Below, in pieces: positions 42,480 to 53,000 of a stretch of DNA of 64,000 nt. The position numbers were made by a program, and so were the translations under genes. This DNA is from Pictodentalium vernedei (taxonomy: Eukaryota; Mollusca; Scaphopoda; Dentaliida; Dentaliidae). The DNA lies in the NCBI GenBank assembly GCA_031216915.1, contig CM062297.1, positions 366,495,704-366,559,703 on the forward strand. The letters run 5' to 3'. The notes below the pieces were generated by a model. It did not search any database. It was not told where the DNA came from and worked only from the letters and a program-made list of their open reading frames with translations. Positions within the stretch are counted from its first letter, which is position 1; every line of letters begins with the position of its first letter.

Positions 42480-44803
42480 CGGAACTAATCAGAAAAGTTA
42501 AGTTCTATTTGACTTTTTGTCCAAAGTCAGACTGTTCCCTTGATCTTTGTGGGAACCCTTGTGACATTACCCACGTCAGTAACAACACACTCCACCAATC
42601 CGACATCCTTGACCTAATTATAACCAGTAAATTACTAACTAATCAAATGCAAGACATATTTGTGGGGGGGGGGGGGGGGGGGGGGGGGGGGCGATGATTT
42701 AGGTAGCGACCACCTGCCTGTTCATGCTATATTACACGGTTGCAGCGGACCTACAAGATACCCCACAATGAGGAGGAATCTATCCAAAACTGACAGGGAC
42801 CTCTTCAGAAAAATAATTCAGGTTAAAATAAACAAAAACGACCCAATGAATACCTGCGAGCTCGAGCAAGCATGTACCAATCTCAGTGAAGTCATTAACA
42901 ACACTCTTGATGTGATTTGTCCCAAACAGACGGTTAAACCGCGGGCTAACAGAATAACTGAAACCACACTCCAAATAATAAAACAAAAAAGAAAGGCCTT
43001 CCGTGCATACAAATCAGAAAAACTTCCAACTAAAAAGGTCAAACTTAAAGCCGTGTTTAATCGCCTCCACAGCGAAGTTAAAAATGCAATAGCAAACGAC
43101 AATCGCGTGAGATGGGAAAAAGCAACGGAAAATCTAAATGGACTCCGGGAGACTAAAAAGTTTTGGGATACTTTTAAAACCCTTACTGGACAAAAACATA
43201 AAGACGCCAACAGTAAGGCTCTTAAGATCAGCGATGGAACTATGGCCCTGGATGACAAGGCGAAGGCTAGCGCCTTCGCTGAGCTCCTTAAGAAATATCA
43301 TCGTCCACATGAGGGCGATAGGTTTGATGACGAGTTCAAAGAAAAAGTAAACAAATTTGTTCAAGACAACAAGACAACGTTTAACGATGCCAGCTTCAGC
43401 CAAACGCCCGAGGACGGAGATGGCCATGAACTCACGGAACCGATTAGCCAAGAAGAAGTGTTTAACACAATTTAAAAATGTAAGTCTTCTTCTTCCCCAG
43501 AAGGGGACGAGGTCTCATACAAAATCCCGAAACAATGTCCCAATTTTCTTTTCGGTAGACTCACTAACCTCCTGAACTGCTGTCTCTCTAGTGGATACTT
43601 CCCAAAATGTTGGAAAGTAGCTACAGGAGTCATGATACCCAAACCCGACAAGGACTTGAGCAACTTTACCGCCCAATCAGTCCACTCAGCTGTATTGGAA
43701 AAATTTTCGAACGGATTCTCACGACTAGACTCCGCAGCCATATCGAATCAATCAGCTTTTTCAATAAGTGGCAAAGGGCATACAGAAGCCAAAGAGAGGG
43801 AATTGAGCATGTTTATAGTCTGGTAGATTATATGAAAACGGCGTTCAGTCAAAATGAAATAGGAACCGCGCTATTACTCGACGTAGAAAAAGCGTTCGAC
43901 TCTGTCTGGCATAATGGCATGAGATACAAACTAGCTAAAATGGGGCTACCTACCAAAAGTCTAAGGATCATATCATCATTTTTATCTGATCGAAAAATCA
44001 AAGTGAGGGTCAACCGCGAAGTGTCAGACGAGGTAAAACTCGAAGCGGGCACTCCACAGGGTTCGGTCCTCAGCCCGCTTCTATTTATAATATATGTAAA
44101 TGACATTGACAAAGTAGGGAAGAACCATGTTGAACTATCTCAGTTCTCAGACGACAAAAGAATGTGGACGGCCAGTAAGTCTGGAAACAAAACACAAAAC
44201 CGCCTGCAGGATACCATCCGCGACCTGTAAGACTTGTGCGCTCTGTGGCGCATCAAGCTAAATGCCACGAAAACACAAAGAATCACATTCTATAAAAAGC
44301 AAAGGAAAAAAGCTGTCCCAAATATTGAGCTTAAGCTTTACGACCACAAACTTGAAGCTAGTAATGAGGCAAAGTTTCTGGGATTCACCCTGGATAGCAG
44401 TCTCAATCTAAACAATCACGTAAACTCAGTCACTGTCAAAGCTACTAAACGCATCAATTTCCTGAAAATGATTAGAGGTAAAAATTGGGGAGCCAATAAA
44501 TAAGTTCTCCTCAGGCTTTACAAATCATATATACGCCCAGTACTAGAGTATGGGGCCATAATAACGAGTGACCTGAATAAAACCAACATTGAAAAACTAC
44601 AACGGGTTCAGAATTATGCCCTGCGTGTGGCACTATGCAAACCCAAATGGACACCGATAAAGGAACTTCACGAGCTAGCAAAAATAGAAACTATTGATAC
44701 GCGATTAAAAGACCTACAAATCAAAACCTTCAACATACTCCAAGATAGTGAATTAATGGTTGAGCTGAACGAACACCGATCCCTTAACAGAAAAACAAAA
44801 TAA
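42480..44803 (+). pseudogene. LINE-3* ORF2 (endonuclease C-terminus and reverse transcriptase)
   Basis: Endonuclease: HQSDILDLIITSKLLTNQM, then a 28-base G-run, then DDLGSDHLPVHA. RT: KKFWDTFKTLTGQ linker, EEVFNTI and SPEGDEVSYKI, ISPLSCIGKIFERILTTRL, LLLDVEKAFDSVWHNGM (motif A), GTPQGSVLSPLLFIIYVNDI (motif B). The catalytic box reads FSDDK instead of F/YADD-type. Thumb: FLGFTLDSSLNLNNHV; tail: YKSYIRPVLEYGAI and LQRVQNYALRVAL. Stops at 44228 and 44501 and frameshifts near 43475 and 43670 show it is dead. Confidence 0.88.
42664..42691. repeat. 28-base G-run inside LINE-3* endonuclease
   Basis: The uninterrupted G-tract lies between DIFV and DDLGSDHLPV, where related proteins have one or two Gly. 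It is likely a microsatellite expansion of GTGGG-type codons. Confidence 0.95.
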
Positions 44804-45171
44804 GTTTCCAGAAAATAAAAAAATAAAATAAAATTATACAATATAACTAAATTGCGTGGAGTCAGTAAGGATTGCCTCGCTACTCATTGAGAACTTTAGG
44901 ATAGAGTCTGTGAGGACTGCCTCGCAACTCTGCTGACGCGCGACTGAAATGCGTTTAATAAGACCTATATAACAAAGCCCTCCACATACTCCAGGATAGT
45001 GAATCAATGGTGAAGCTGAACGAACACCGAACCCTTAACAGAAAAACAAGATAAGCCACAGTAAATTAAAATTATTCTATAGAATTAAACTGCGTGGAGT
45101 CAGTGAGGATTGCCTCGCTACTCATTGAGATCTTTAGGATTGAGTCTGTGAGGATTGCCTCGCAACTCTGC
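44730..45171 (+). repeat. Duplicated 3' tail of LINE-3*
   Basis: Two direct copies, about 44735-44938 and 44986-45171. Each has GATAGTGAAT(T/C)AATGGT, GAACGAACACCGA, then GCGTGGAGTCAGT and two TGCCTCGC(A/T)ACTC words. The first copy includes the last ORF2 codons, so the second copy repeats coding sequence downstream of the end. Confidence 0.85.
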
Positions 45172-45540
45172 GTGTGGGAAGTGGGCTCCGAAGAAACACA
45201 CCCCTTGCCCCACCCATAGCAACAATCACACAATAGTCACAATACACAATAGCGGATACCTATCTTTCTCTCTACCTATAACCTTTCTAATAACATTCTC
45301 AAATTTTCTTGCAACACTCTTATCAAGAAAACGCATGGAAATGGTAGACAAAGCGTAGGAGGAATTGGTGCAACCTACCTTTCTGTTAACATACACAAGA
45401 AACCACCAAACACTAGGCAAGGATTGAAACAAGCTTGTCTGGCTAGGGACGAGTGTAAATTTTATATAAATAAGCATTTGAATAAAGATATAAACAGCCC
45501 TTTTAAGTCCTTGAGGGTGTGTGTCTGTGAGAGGGTGTTT

Positions 45541-45560
45541 TTTTTTGGGGGGGGGGGGGG
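45541..45560. repeat. T-run and G-run
   Basis: Short homopolymer T tract followed by a G tract. The rest of 45172-45780 shows no recognised feature. Confidence 0.85.
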
Positions 45561-45785
45561 AGGTCATTTGGAACTCCCGAAGGATAACCAGATACCTCAT
45601 AATCACATACGGCATCCTATCTCCCAGAAGGCTTGATGGATGACTCCCGGTTTTTCAAACTAAACTGTTGGAGCTTTCTCCATTTCTTTTTTAACCGCTA
45701 TGGTCATATACCGGGGCCGCTACCAAACCGGCGTTGCTGTTTGGTTTTCTTTTCTCTTCTTCCCTTAAATTTGCCATCGCACAAC

Positions 45786-45885
45786 ATTATATTCTGGCTC
45801 GCCACCATGGTGGGACTCAAACCTCTACCATCGCCAAGCTAGAACCGAATAGAGCCCACTCTCTAACAGTCTTAATGGCGTTGAG
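45786..45885 (-). mobile_element. Possible tRNA-like SINE head (minus strand)
   Basis: The minus strand has TGTTAGAGAGTGGGCTC, like an A box, and about 35 bases on GGTTTGAGTCCCACC, like a B box. The spacing suits a tRNA-derived SINE, but no target duplication was found and the stems were not fully checked. Confidence 0.35.
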
Positions 45886-46165
45886 GAATTGATTATTGAC
45901 AATCTATCACGCCAACGTAAGCTGCCGGGAATTCTAACCGCGTGCATACCCCCCGCAGACCCCATTTGAGTCAATAGGAAAGCTAGGCCTGTGTGATCCA
46001 AGTGAAATAAAATAAGGTTAACCGGGTCGCAAGGGATTTGTAAATCCCACATCGTCCCAGCGCGCCTTCGGCGCACTAAAACCTTTCATTCATTATCATG
46101 GAAGTATCAACAATCCAAAAATTACTATCGTCATACAATCGAAAAACAACAGAAAACATTTCCAA

Positions 46166-46351
46166 ATGACAAAACGGAGGGCGACTGCGGGAGCTACGGC
46201 TAAGCCGAGTCATTACCTCGTGAGATATTTAGAAGATGGCTATCTGGAAGTTCGAGTCAAAAAATATTTTACGAAGACACAGTCGATTGAAGTTGGCAGG
46301 CAGTACAATGTCCGTTGGGGACCAACAAAAGATACAATATTCAAGGCTGGA
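46166..46351 (+). CDS. Possible first coding exon of a host-like gene (or captured exon)
   Basis: From the ATG at 46166 the 62 codons read KRRATAGATAKPSHYLVRYL, then EDGYLEVRVKKYFTKTQSIE and VGRQYNVRWGPTKDTIFKAG, and run into GTAAGT at 46352, a strong splice donor. The fold hints (VRYLEDG..., VGRQYNVRWG) recall the small beta domain at the start of some BEN-domain-type proteins, a weak resemblance. No second exon is seen; the satellite array begins 650 bp later. It may be an isolated or broken exon. Confidence 0.35.
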
Positions 46352-46443
46352 GTAAGTAAAGGATTAACATAATCTCTACCATTATTCTGGTTCGTTTTTC
46401 TTAACTGACGGCCGTTAACCACGCCTGTTTGAGAACATTAGAT

Positions 46444-46502
46444 CATTAGTGCTTAGTGTCACTATACCAACCTTAGTGGTATAGTGACACTAAGCACTAA
46501 TG
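46444..46502. repeat. Perfect hairpin, 26-bp arms, 7-base loop
   Basis: CATTAGTGCTTAGTGTCACT...CCA and its exact reverse complement are separated by ACCTTAG. It lies ~90 bp after the possible exon. It may be a tiny MITE or a structured RNA; no poly-T or processing marks were seen. Confidence 0.9.
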
Positions 46503-46739
46503 AACGAATAAAGATACAAATTCTACTAGATATCATTAACGAAATAAAATATTCAATTCCCACCTCCACCTACCTCTATCAGTAATAATTTGCTCATTAC
46601 GGCACATTGAGCGATACACAGCAAAAAATAATTCAGAAGAGGTGGTCCCCCAACACAGGGGTGAAGCCACGGACTGCCGCTGAGCCGATGTCGTGGGTTA
46701 CTCTCCCACCCTATGCACATTTTTTTTCACCGTTTCTTA

Positions 46740-47002
46740 TTTTTTTGAAAATGGCAGGGAGGGCAGGTGGCATGCCAGCCATTATAATATATATATTATT
46801 TTTTTCTTTTTTTTCTTTCCCGAATATAATTCACCTAATGAATATTAACTGCGAGTTGTCCTGCTTCCGTCTTCTGTCCGTCTGTATGTCCGTCCACAAT
46901 TACCACCTGTCAGGGAGTAGAGAGGGATGGATGGTATGCCATCCATTGTAATGTATATATTGTGTGAAGAAAATTCTCCATGTGTATGGTTCATCTAATA
47001 AC
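46740..47002. repeat. Imperfect direct duplication before the satellite
   Basis: GGCATGCCAGCCATTATAAT...CACCTAATGAATATTAACTG (about 46768-46851) resembles GGTATGCCATCCATTGTAAT...CATCTAATAACTGTTGG (about 46933-47009). The second copy leads straight into the first satellite sequence. Confidence 0.55.
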
Positions 47003-50000
47003 TGTTGGCTAGCAAGCCAAACACTGTTCATTACGGGAATACCGAGCTAACTGACCCTTTCTCTAACACGATTCACACAAACCGATAATAGACCACAAAG
47101 CAAAAAAATGACATAACCCCTTTTGGGAGCCTAATAGCACAAAAGGGGTGCATATTTTGAGGGGCCCGCAGAGCACCACTATGTTTCCCAAGGCACCGTC
47201 TATAAATTTGGAGAATACCAAGAAAATTGCCCCATTCGCTAACGAACAGCGAAAAAAGACTGATAATAGCCCAAGTAACAAAGCCATTTCCATTCCTTTT
47301 GGGATGCCCTGTGGACCCGAAAGGGCGCACAATTTGGGGGGGGGGGGGGCCCGCACAGTACCACTGTGCTTAGTAAGACACCTGTTGTCTATTAAGGGAA
47401 TATCGAGCTAATTGACCCTTTCTCTAACAAGATTTTAGACAAACCGATAATAGATTGTCAATCCAAAAATAACAGAATCCCTCTTGGGAGCTTTATGGCA
47501 CAAAATGGGTACATATTTCGGGGGGCCCGCAAAGCACCAACATGCTTCCCAAGGACCTATCTATAAATCTGGAGAACACCAAGCAGATTGCCCCCTTTGC
47601 TAACATTTAATCAGAAAAACTGATAATAGCCCATATAACAAAACAATTTCCCTTCCTTTTTTGGGTTGCTTTGTGGACCCAGAAGGGTTCAAAATTTGGG
47701 GGGGGGGGGGCCCGCACAGAACCACAGTGGTTAGCAAGATGCCTACTGCTTATTTCTGGAATACCGAGCTAATTGACCCCTTCTCTAACAAGATTTCACA
47801 AAAATAGATAATAGACTATAAAGCATAAAACTACAGAACCCTTATTGGGAGTCTTATGGAACAAAAGTGGTGCATATTTTGGGGGGCCCTCAAAGCACCA
47901 CTATGCTTCCCAATTCATCTTCTGTAAATTTGGAGAATACAAAGCAGATTGCCCCTTTCGCTAACGAACAGCCATAAAAACTGATAAAAGCCCTCATAAC
48001 AAGAACATTTCCCTTCCCTTTTTGGTTCGCTTTGTGACCCCAGAAGGGTGCAAAATTTGGGGGGCCCGCAGAGAACCACTGTGGTCAGCAAGACACCTAC
48101 TGTTTATTTCTGGAATACCGACCTAATTGGCCCTTTCGTTAACAAGATTTCACACAAATCGATAATAGACTATAAAGCATAAAAGTACAGAACCCTTTCT
48201 GGGAGCCTTATGGAACAAAAGTGGTGTATATATTGGGGGGCCCGCAGAGCACCACTCTGCTTCCAAAGGAATCTTCTGTAAATTTGGAGAATACCAGGCA
48301 GATTGCCCCATTCGCTAACGAACAGCGAAAAAAACTAATATTAGCTCATATAACAAAACACTTCTCTTAATTTTTTGGGTCGCTTTATGGACCCAGAAGG
48401 GCGCACAATTTGGGGGGCCCGCACAGAACCACTGTGGTTAGCAAGACACCTACTGTTTATTTCTGGAATACCGAGCTAATTAACCCTTTCATTAACAAGA
48501 TTTCACACAAACCGATAATAGACTATAGGGCATAAAACTACAAAACCCTTTTTCGGAGCCTTATGGAACAAAAGTGGTGCATATTTTGGGAGGCCCGCAG
48601 AGCACCACTATACTTTCCAAGGCATCTTCTATAGATTTGGAGAATACCAAGTAGATTGCCCCATTCACGAACGAACAACGAGAAAAATTCATATTAGGCC
48701 ATATAACAAAAACATTTCCCATCCTTTTTTGGGTCGCTTTGTGGACCCAGAAGGGTGCAAAATTTGGGAGGCCCGCACAGAACCACTGTGGTTAGCAAGA
48801 CACCTACTGCTTATTTCTGGAATACCGGGCTAATTGACCCTTTCATTAACCAGATTTCACACAAACCGATAATAGACTACAAAGCGTAAAACTACAGAAC
48901 CCTTTTTGGGAGCCTTATGGAACAAAAGTGGTGCATATATCAGGGGGCCCGCAGAGCACCACTATGCTTGCCAAGGCATCTTCTATAAATTTGGAGAATA
49001 CCAAGCAGATTGCCCCTTTCGCGAAAGAACAGCGAGAAAAATTGATAATAGCCCATATAAGAAAAACATTTCCCTTCCTTTTTTGAGTCGCTTTGGGGAC
49101 CCAGAAGGGTGCAAAATTTGGGGGGCCCGCACAGAACCACTGTGGTCAGCAGGACACCTACTGTTTATATCTGGAATACCGAGCTAATTGGCCCTTTCGT
49201 TAACAAGATTTCACACAAACCGATAATAGACTATAAAGCATAAAACTACAGAACCCTTTTTGGGAGCTTCATGGAACAAAAGTGGTGCATATTTTGGACG
49301 GCCCGCAAAGCACCACTATGCTTCCCAAGGCACCTTCTGTAAATTTGCAAAAATACCAAGCAGATTGCCCAATTCACTAACGAACAGCCAGAAAAACTGA
49401 TAAAAGCCCACATAACAAAAAAGTTTCCCTTCCTTTTTTGGGTTGCTTTGTAAGCCCAGAAGGGTGCAAAATTTTGGGGGCCAGCATAGAACCACTGTGG
49501 TCAGCAAGACACCTACTGTTTATTTCTGGAATACCGAGCTAATTGGCCCTTTCGTTAACAAGATTTCACACAAACCGATAATAGACTACAAAGCATAAAA
49601 CTACAGAACCCTTTTTGGGAGCCTTATGGAACAAAAGTGGTGCATATATTGGGGGGCCCGCAGAGAACTACTCTGCTTCCCAAGGCATCTTCTGTAAATT
49701 TGGAGAATACCAAGCAGATTGCCCCATTCGCTAACGAACAGCGAGAAAAAACTGATATTAGCTCATATAACAAAAACACTTCCCTTCCTATTTTGGGTCG
49801 CTTTGGGGACCCAGAAGGGCGCAAAATTTGGGGGACCCACACAGAACCACTGTGGTTGGCAAGACACCTATTGTTTATTTCTGGAATACCGAGCTAATTG
49901 ACCCCTTCATTAACAAGATTTCACACAAACCGATAATAGGCAATAAAGCACAAAACTACAAAACCCTTTTTGGGAGCCTTATGGAACAAAAGTGGTGCAT

Positions 50001-53000
50001 ATTTTGGGGGGCCCGCAGAGCACCACTATACTTGCCAAGGCATCTTCTATAGATTTGGAGAATACCAAGTAGATTGCCCCATTCACGAACGAACAACGAG
50101 AAAAATTCTTATTAGGCCATATAACAAAAACATTTCCCATCCTTTTTTGGGTCGCTTTGTGGACCCAGAAGGGTGCAAAATTTGGGGGGCCCGCACAGAA
50201 CCACTGTGGTCAGCAAGACACCAACTGTTTATTTCTGGAATACGGAGCTAATTGGACCTTTCATTATGGAACAAAAGTGGTGCATTTATTGGGGGGCCCG
50301 CAGAGCACCACTCTGCTTCCCAAGGCATCTTCTGTAAATTTGGAGAATACCAAGAAGATTGCCCCATTCGCGAAAGAACAGCGAGGAAAATTGATAATAG
50401 CCCATTTTAGAAAAACATTTCCCTTCCTTTTTTGGGTCGCTTTGGGGACCCAGAAGGGTGCAAAATTTGGGGGCCCGCATAGAACCACTGTGGTCAGCAA
50501 GACACCTACTGTTTATTTCTGGAATACCGAGCTAATTGGCCCTTTCGTTAACAAGATTTCACACAAACTGATAATAGACTACAAAGCATAAAACTACAGA
50601 ACCCTTTTTGGGAGCCTTATGGAACAAAAGTGGTGCATTTATTGGGGGGCTCGCAGAGCACCACTCTGCTTCCCAAGGCATCTTCTGTAAATTTGGAGAA
50701 TACCAAGCAGATTGCCCCATTCGCTAACGAACAGCGAGAAAAACTGATATTAGCTCATATAACAAAAACACTTCCCTTCCTTTTTTGGGTCGCTTTGTGG
50801 ACCCAGAAGGGCGCAAAATTTGGGGGGCCCGCACAGAACCACTGTGGTTGGCAAGACACCTACTGTTTATTTCTGGAATACCGAGCTAATTGACCCTTCA
50901 TTAGAAAGATTTCACACAAACTGATAAGAGACTTCAAAGCATAATTCTACAAAACCCTTTTTCAGAACCTTATGGAACAAAAGTGGTGCATATTTTGGGG
51001 GGCCCGCAGAGCACCACTATACTTGCCAAGACATCTTCTATAGATTTGGAGAATACCAAGCAGATTGCACCTTTCGCTAACGAACAGCCAGAAAAACTGA
51101 TAAAAGCCCACATAACAAAAACATTTCCCATCCTTTTTTGGGTCGTTTAGTGACCCCAGAAAGGTGCAAAATTTGGGAGGCCCGCACAGAACCACTGTGG
51201 TTAGCAAGACACCTACTGCTTATTTCTGGAATACCGGGCTAATTGACCCTTTCATTAACAAGATTTCACACAAACCGATAATAGACTACAAAGCGTAAAA
51301 CTACAGAACCCTTTTTGGGAGCCTTATGGAACAAAAGTGGTGCATATTTCAGGGGGCCCGCAGAGCACCACTATGCTTGCCAAGGCATCTTCTATAAATT
51401 TGGAGAATACCAAGCAGATTGCCCCTTCCGCGAAAGAAGAGCTAGAAAAATTGATAATAGCCCATATAAGAAAAACATTTCCCTTCCTTTTTTGGGTCGC
51501 TTTGGGGACCCAGAAGGGTGTACAATTTGGGGGGCCCGCACAGAACCACTGTGGTCAGCAAGACACCTACTGTTTATTTCTGGAATACCGAGCTAATTGG
51601 CCCTTTCGTTAACAAGATTTCACACAAACCGATAATAGACTATAAAGCATAAAACTACAGACCCTTTTTGGGAGCCTTATGGAACAAAAGTGGTGCATAT
51701 TTTGGAGGGCTCGCACAGCACCACTATGCTTCCCAAGGCACCTTCTGTAAATTTGGAAAATACCAAGCAGGTTGCCCAATTCACTAACGAACAGCCAGAA
51801 AAACTGATAAAAGCCCACATAACAAAAACATTTCCCTTCCTCTTTTGGGTCGCTTTGTGAGCCCAGAAGGGTGCAAAATTTGGGAGGCCCGCAGAGAACC
51901 ACTGTGGTCAGCAAGACACCTACTGTTTATTTCTGGAATACTGAGCTAATTGGCCCTTTCGTTAACAAGATTTCACACAAACCGATAATAGACTACAAAG
52001 CATAAAACTACAGAACCCTTTTTGGGAGCCTTATGGAACAAAAGTGGTGCATATTTCAGGTGGTCCGCAGAGCACCACTATGCTTGCCAAGGCATCTTCT
52101 ATAAATTTGAAGAATACCAAGCAGATTGCCCCTTTCGCAAAAGAACAGCGAGAAAAATTGATAATAGCCCATATAAGAAAAACATTTCCCTTCCTTTTTT
52201 GCGTCGCTTTGGGGACCCAGAAGGGTGCAAAATTTGGGGGCCCGCACAGAACCTCTGTGTTCAGCAAGACACCTACTGTTTATTTCGGGAATACCGAGCT
52301 AATTGGCCCTTTCGTTAACAAGATTTCACACAAACCGATAATAGACTATAAAGCATAAAACTACAGAACCCTCTTTGGGAGCCTTATGGAACAAAAGTGG
52401 TGCATATTTTGGAGGGCCCGCAGAGCACCACTATGCTTCACAAGGCACCTTCTGTAAATTTGGAAAATACCAAGCAGATTGCCCAATTCACTAACGAACA
52501 GCCAGAAAAACTGATAAAAGCCCACACAACAAAAACGTTTCCCTTCCTTTTTTGGGTCGCTTTGTAAGCCCAGAAGGGTGCAAAATTTGGGGGGCCCGCA
52601 GAGAACCACTGTGGTAAGCAAGACACCTACTGTTTATTTCTGGAATACCGAGCTAATTGGCCCTTTCGTTAACAAGATTTCACACAAACCGATATTAGAC
52701 TACAAAGCATAAAACTACAGAACCCTTTTTGGGAGCCTTATGGAACAAAAGAGGTGCATATATTGGGGGGTCCACAGAGCACCACTCTGCTTCCCAAGGC
52801 ATCTTCTGTAAATTTGGAGAATACCAAGCAGATTACCCCATTCGCTAACGAACAGTGTGAAAAACTGATATTAGCTCATATAACAAAAACACTTCCCTTC
52901 CCTTTTTTGATCGCATTGTGGACCCAGAAGGGCGCAAAATTTGGGGGGCCCGCATAGAACCACTGTGGTTGGCAAGACACCTACTGTTTATTTCTGGAAT

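Larger units (their letters stand above)
42430..45171 (+). mobile_element. LINE-3*: 5'-truncated Jockey-type retrotransposon
   Basis: Plus-strand ORF2 from the second half of the endonuclease through RT to the C-terminus, then a duplicated 3' tail. The left end is not sharp. No ORF1 is present directly upstream. Frames: 42660-43475, 43478-43606 region, 43607-44230, 44234-44503 and 44506-44800, so about four to six frameshifts or stops. Confidence 0.85.
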
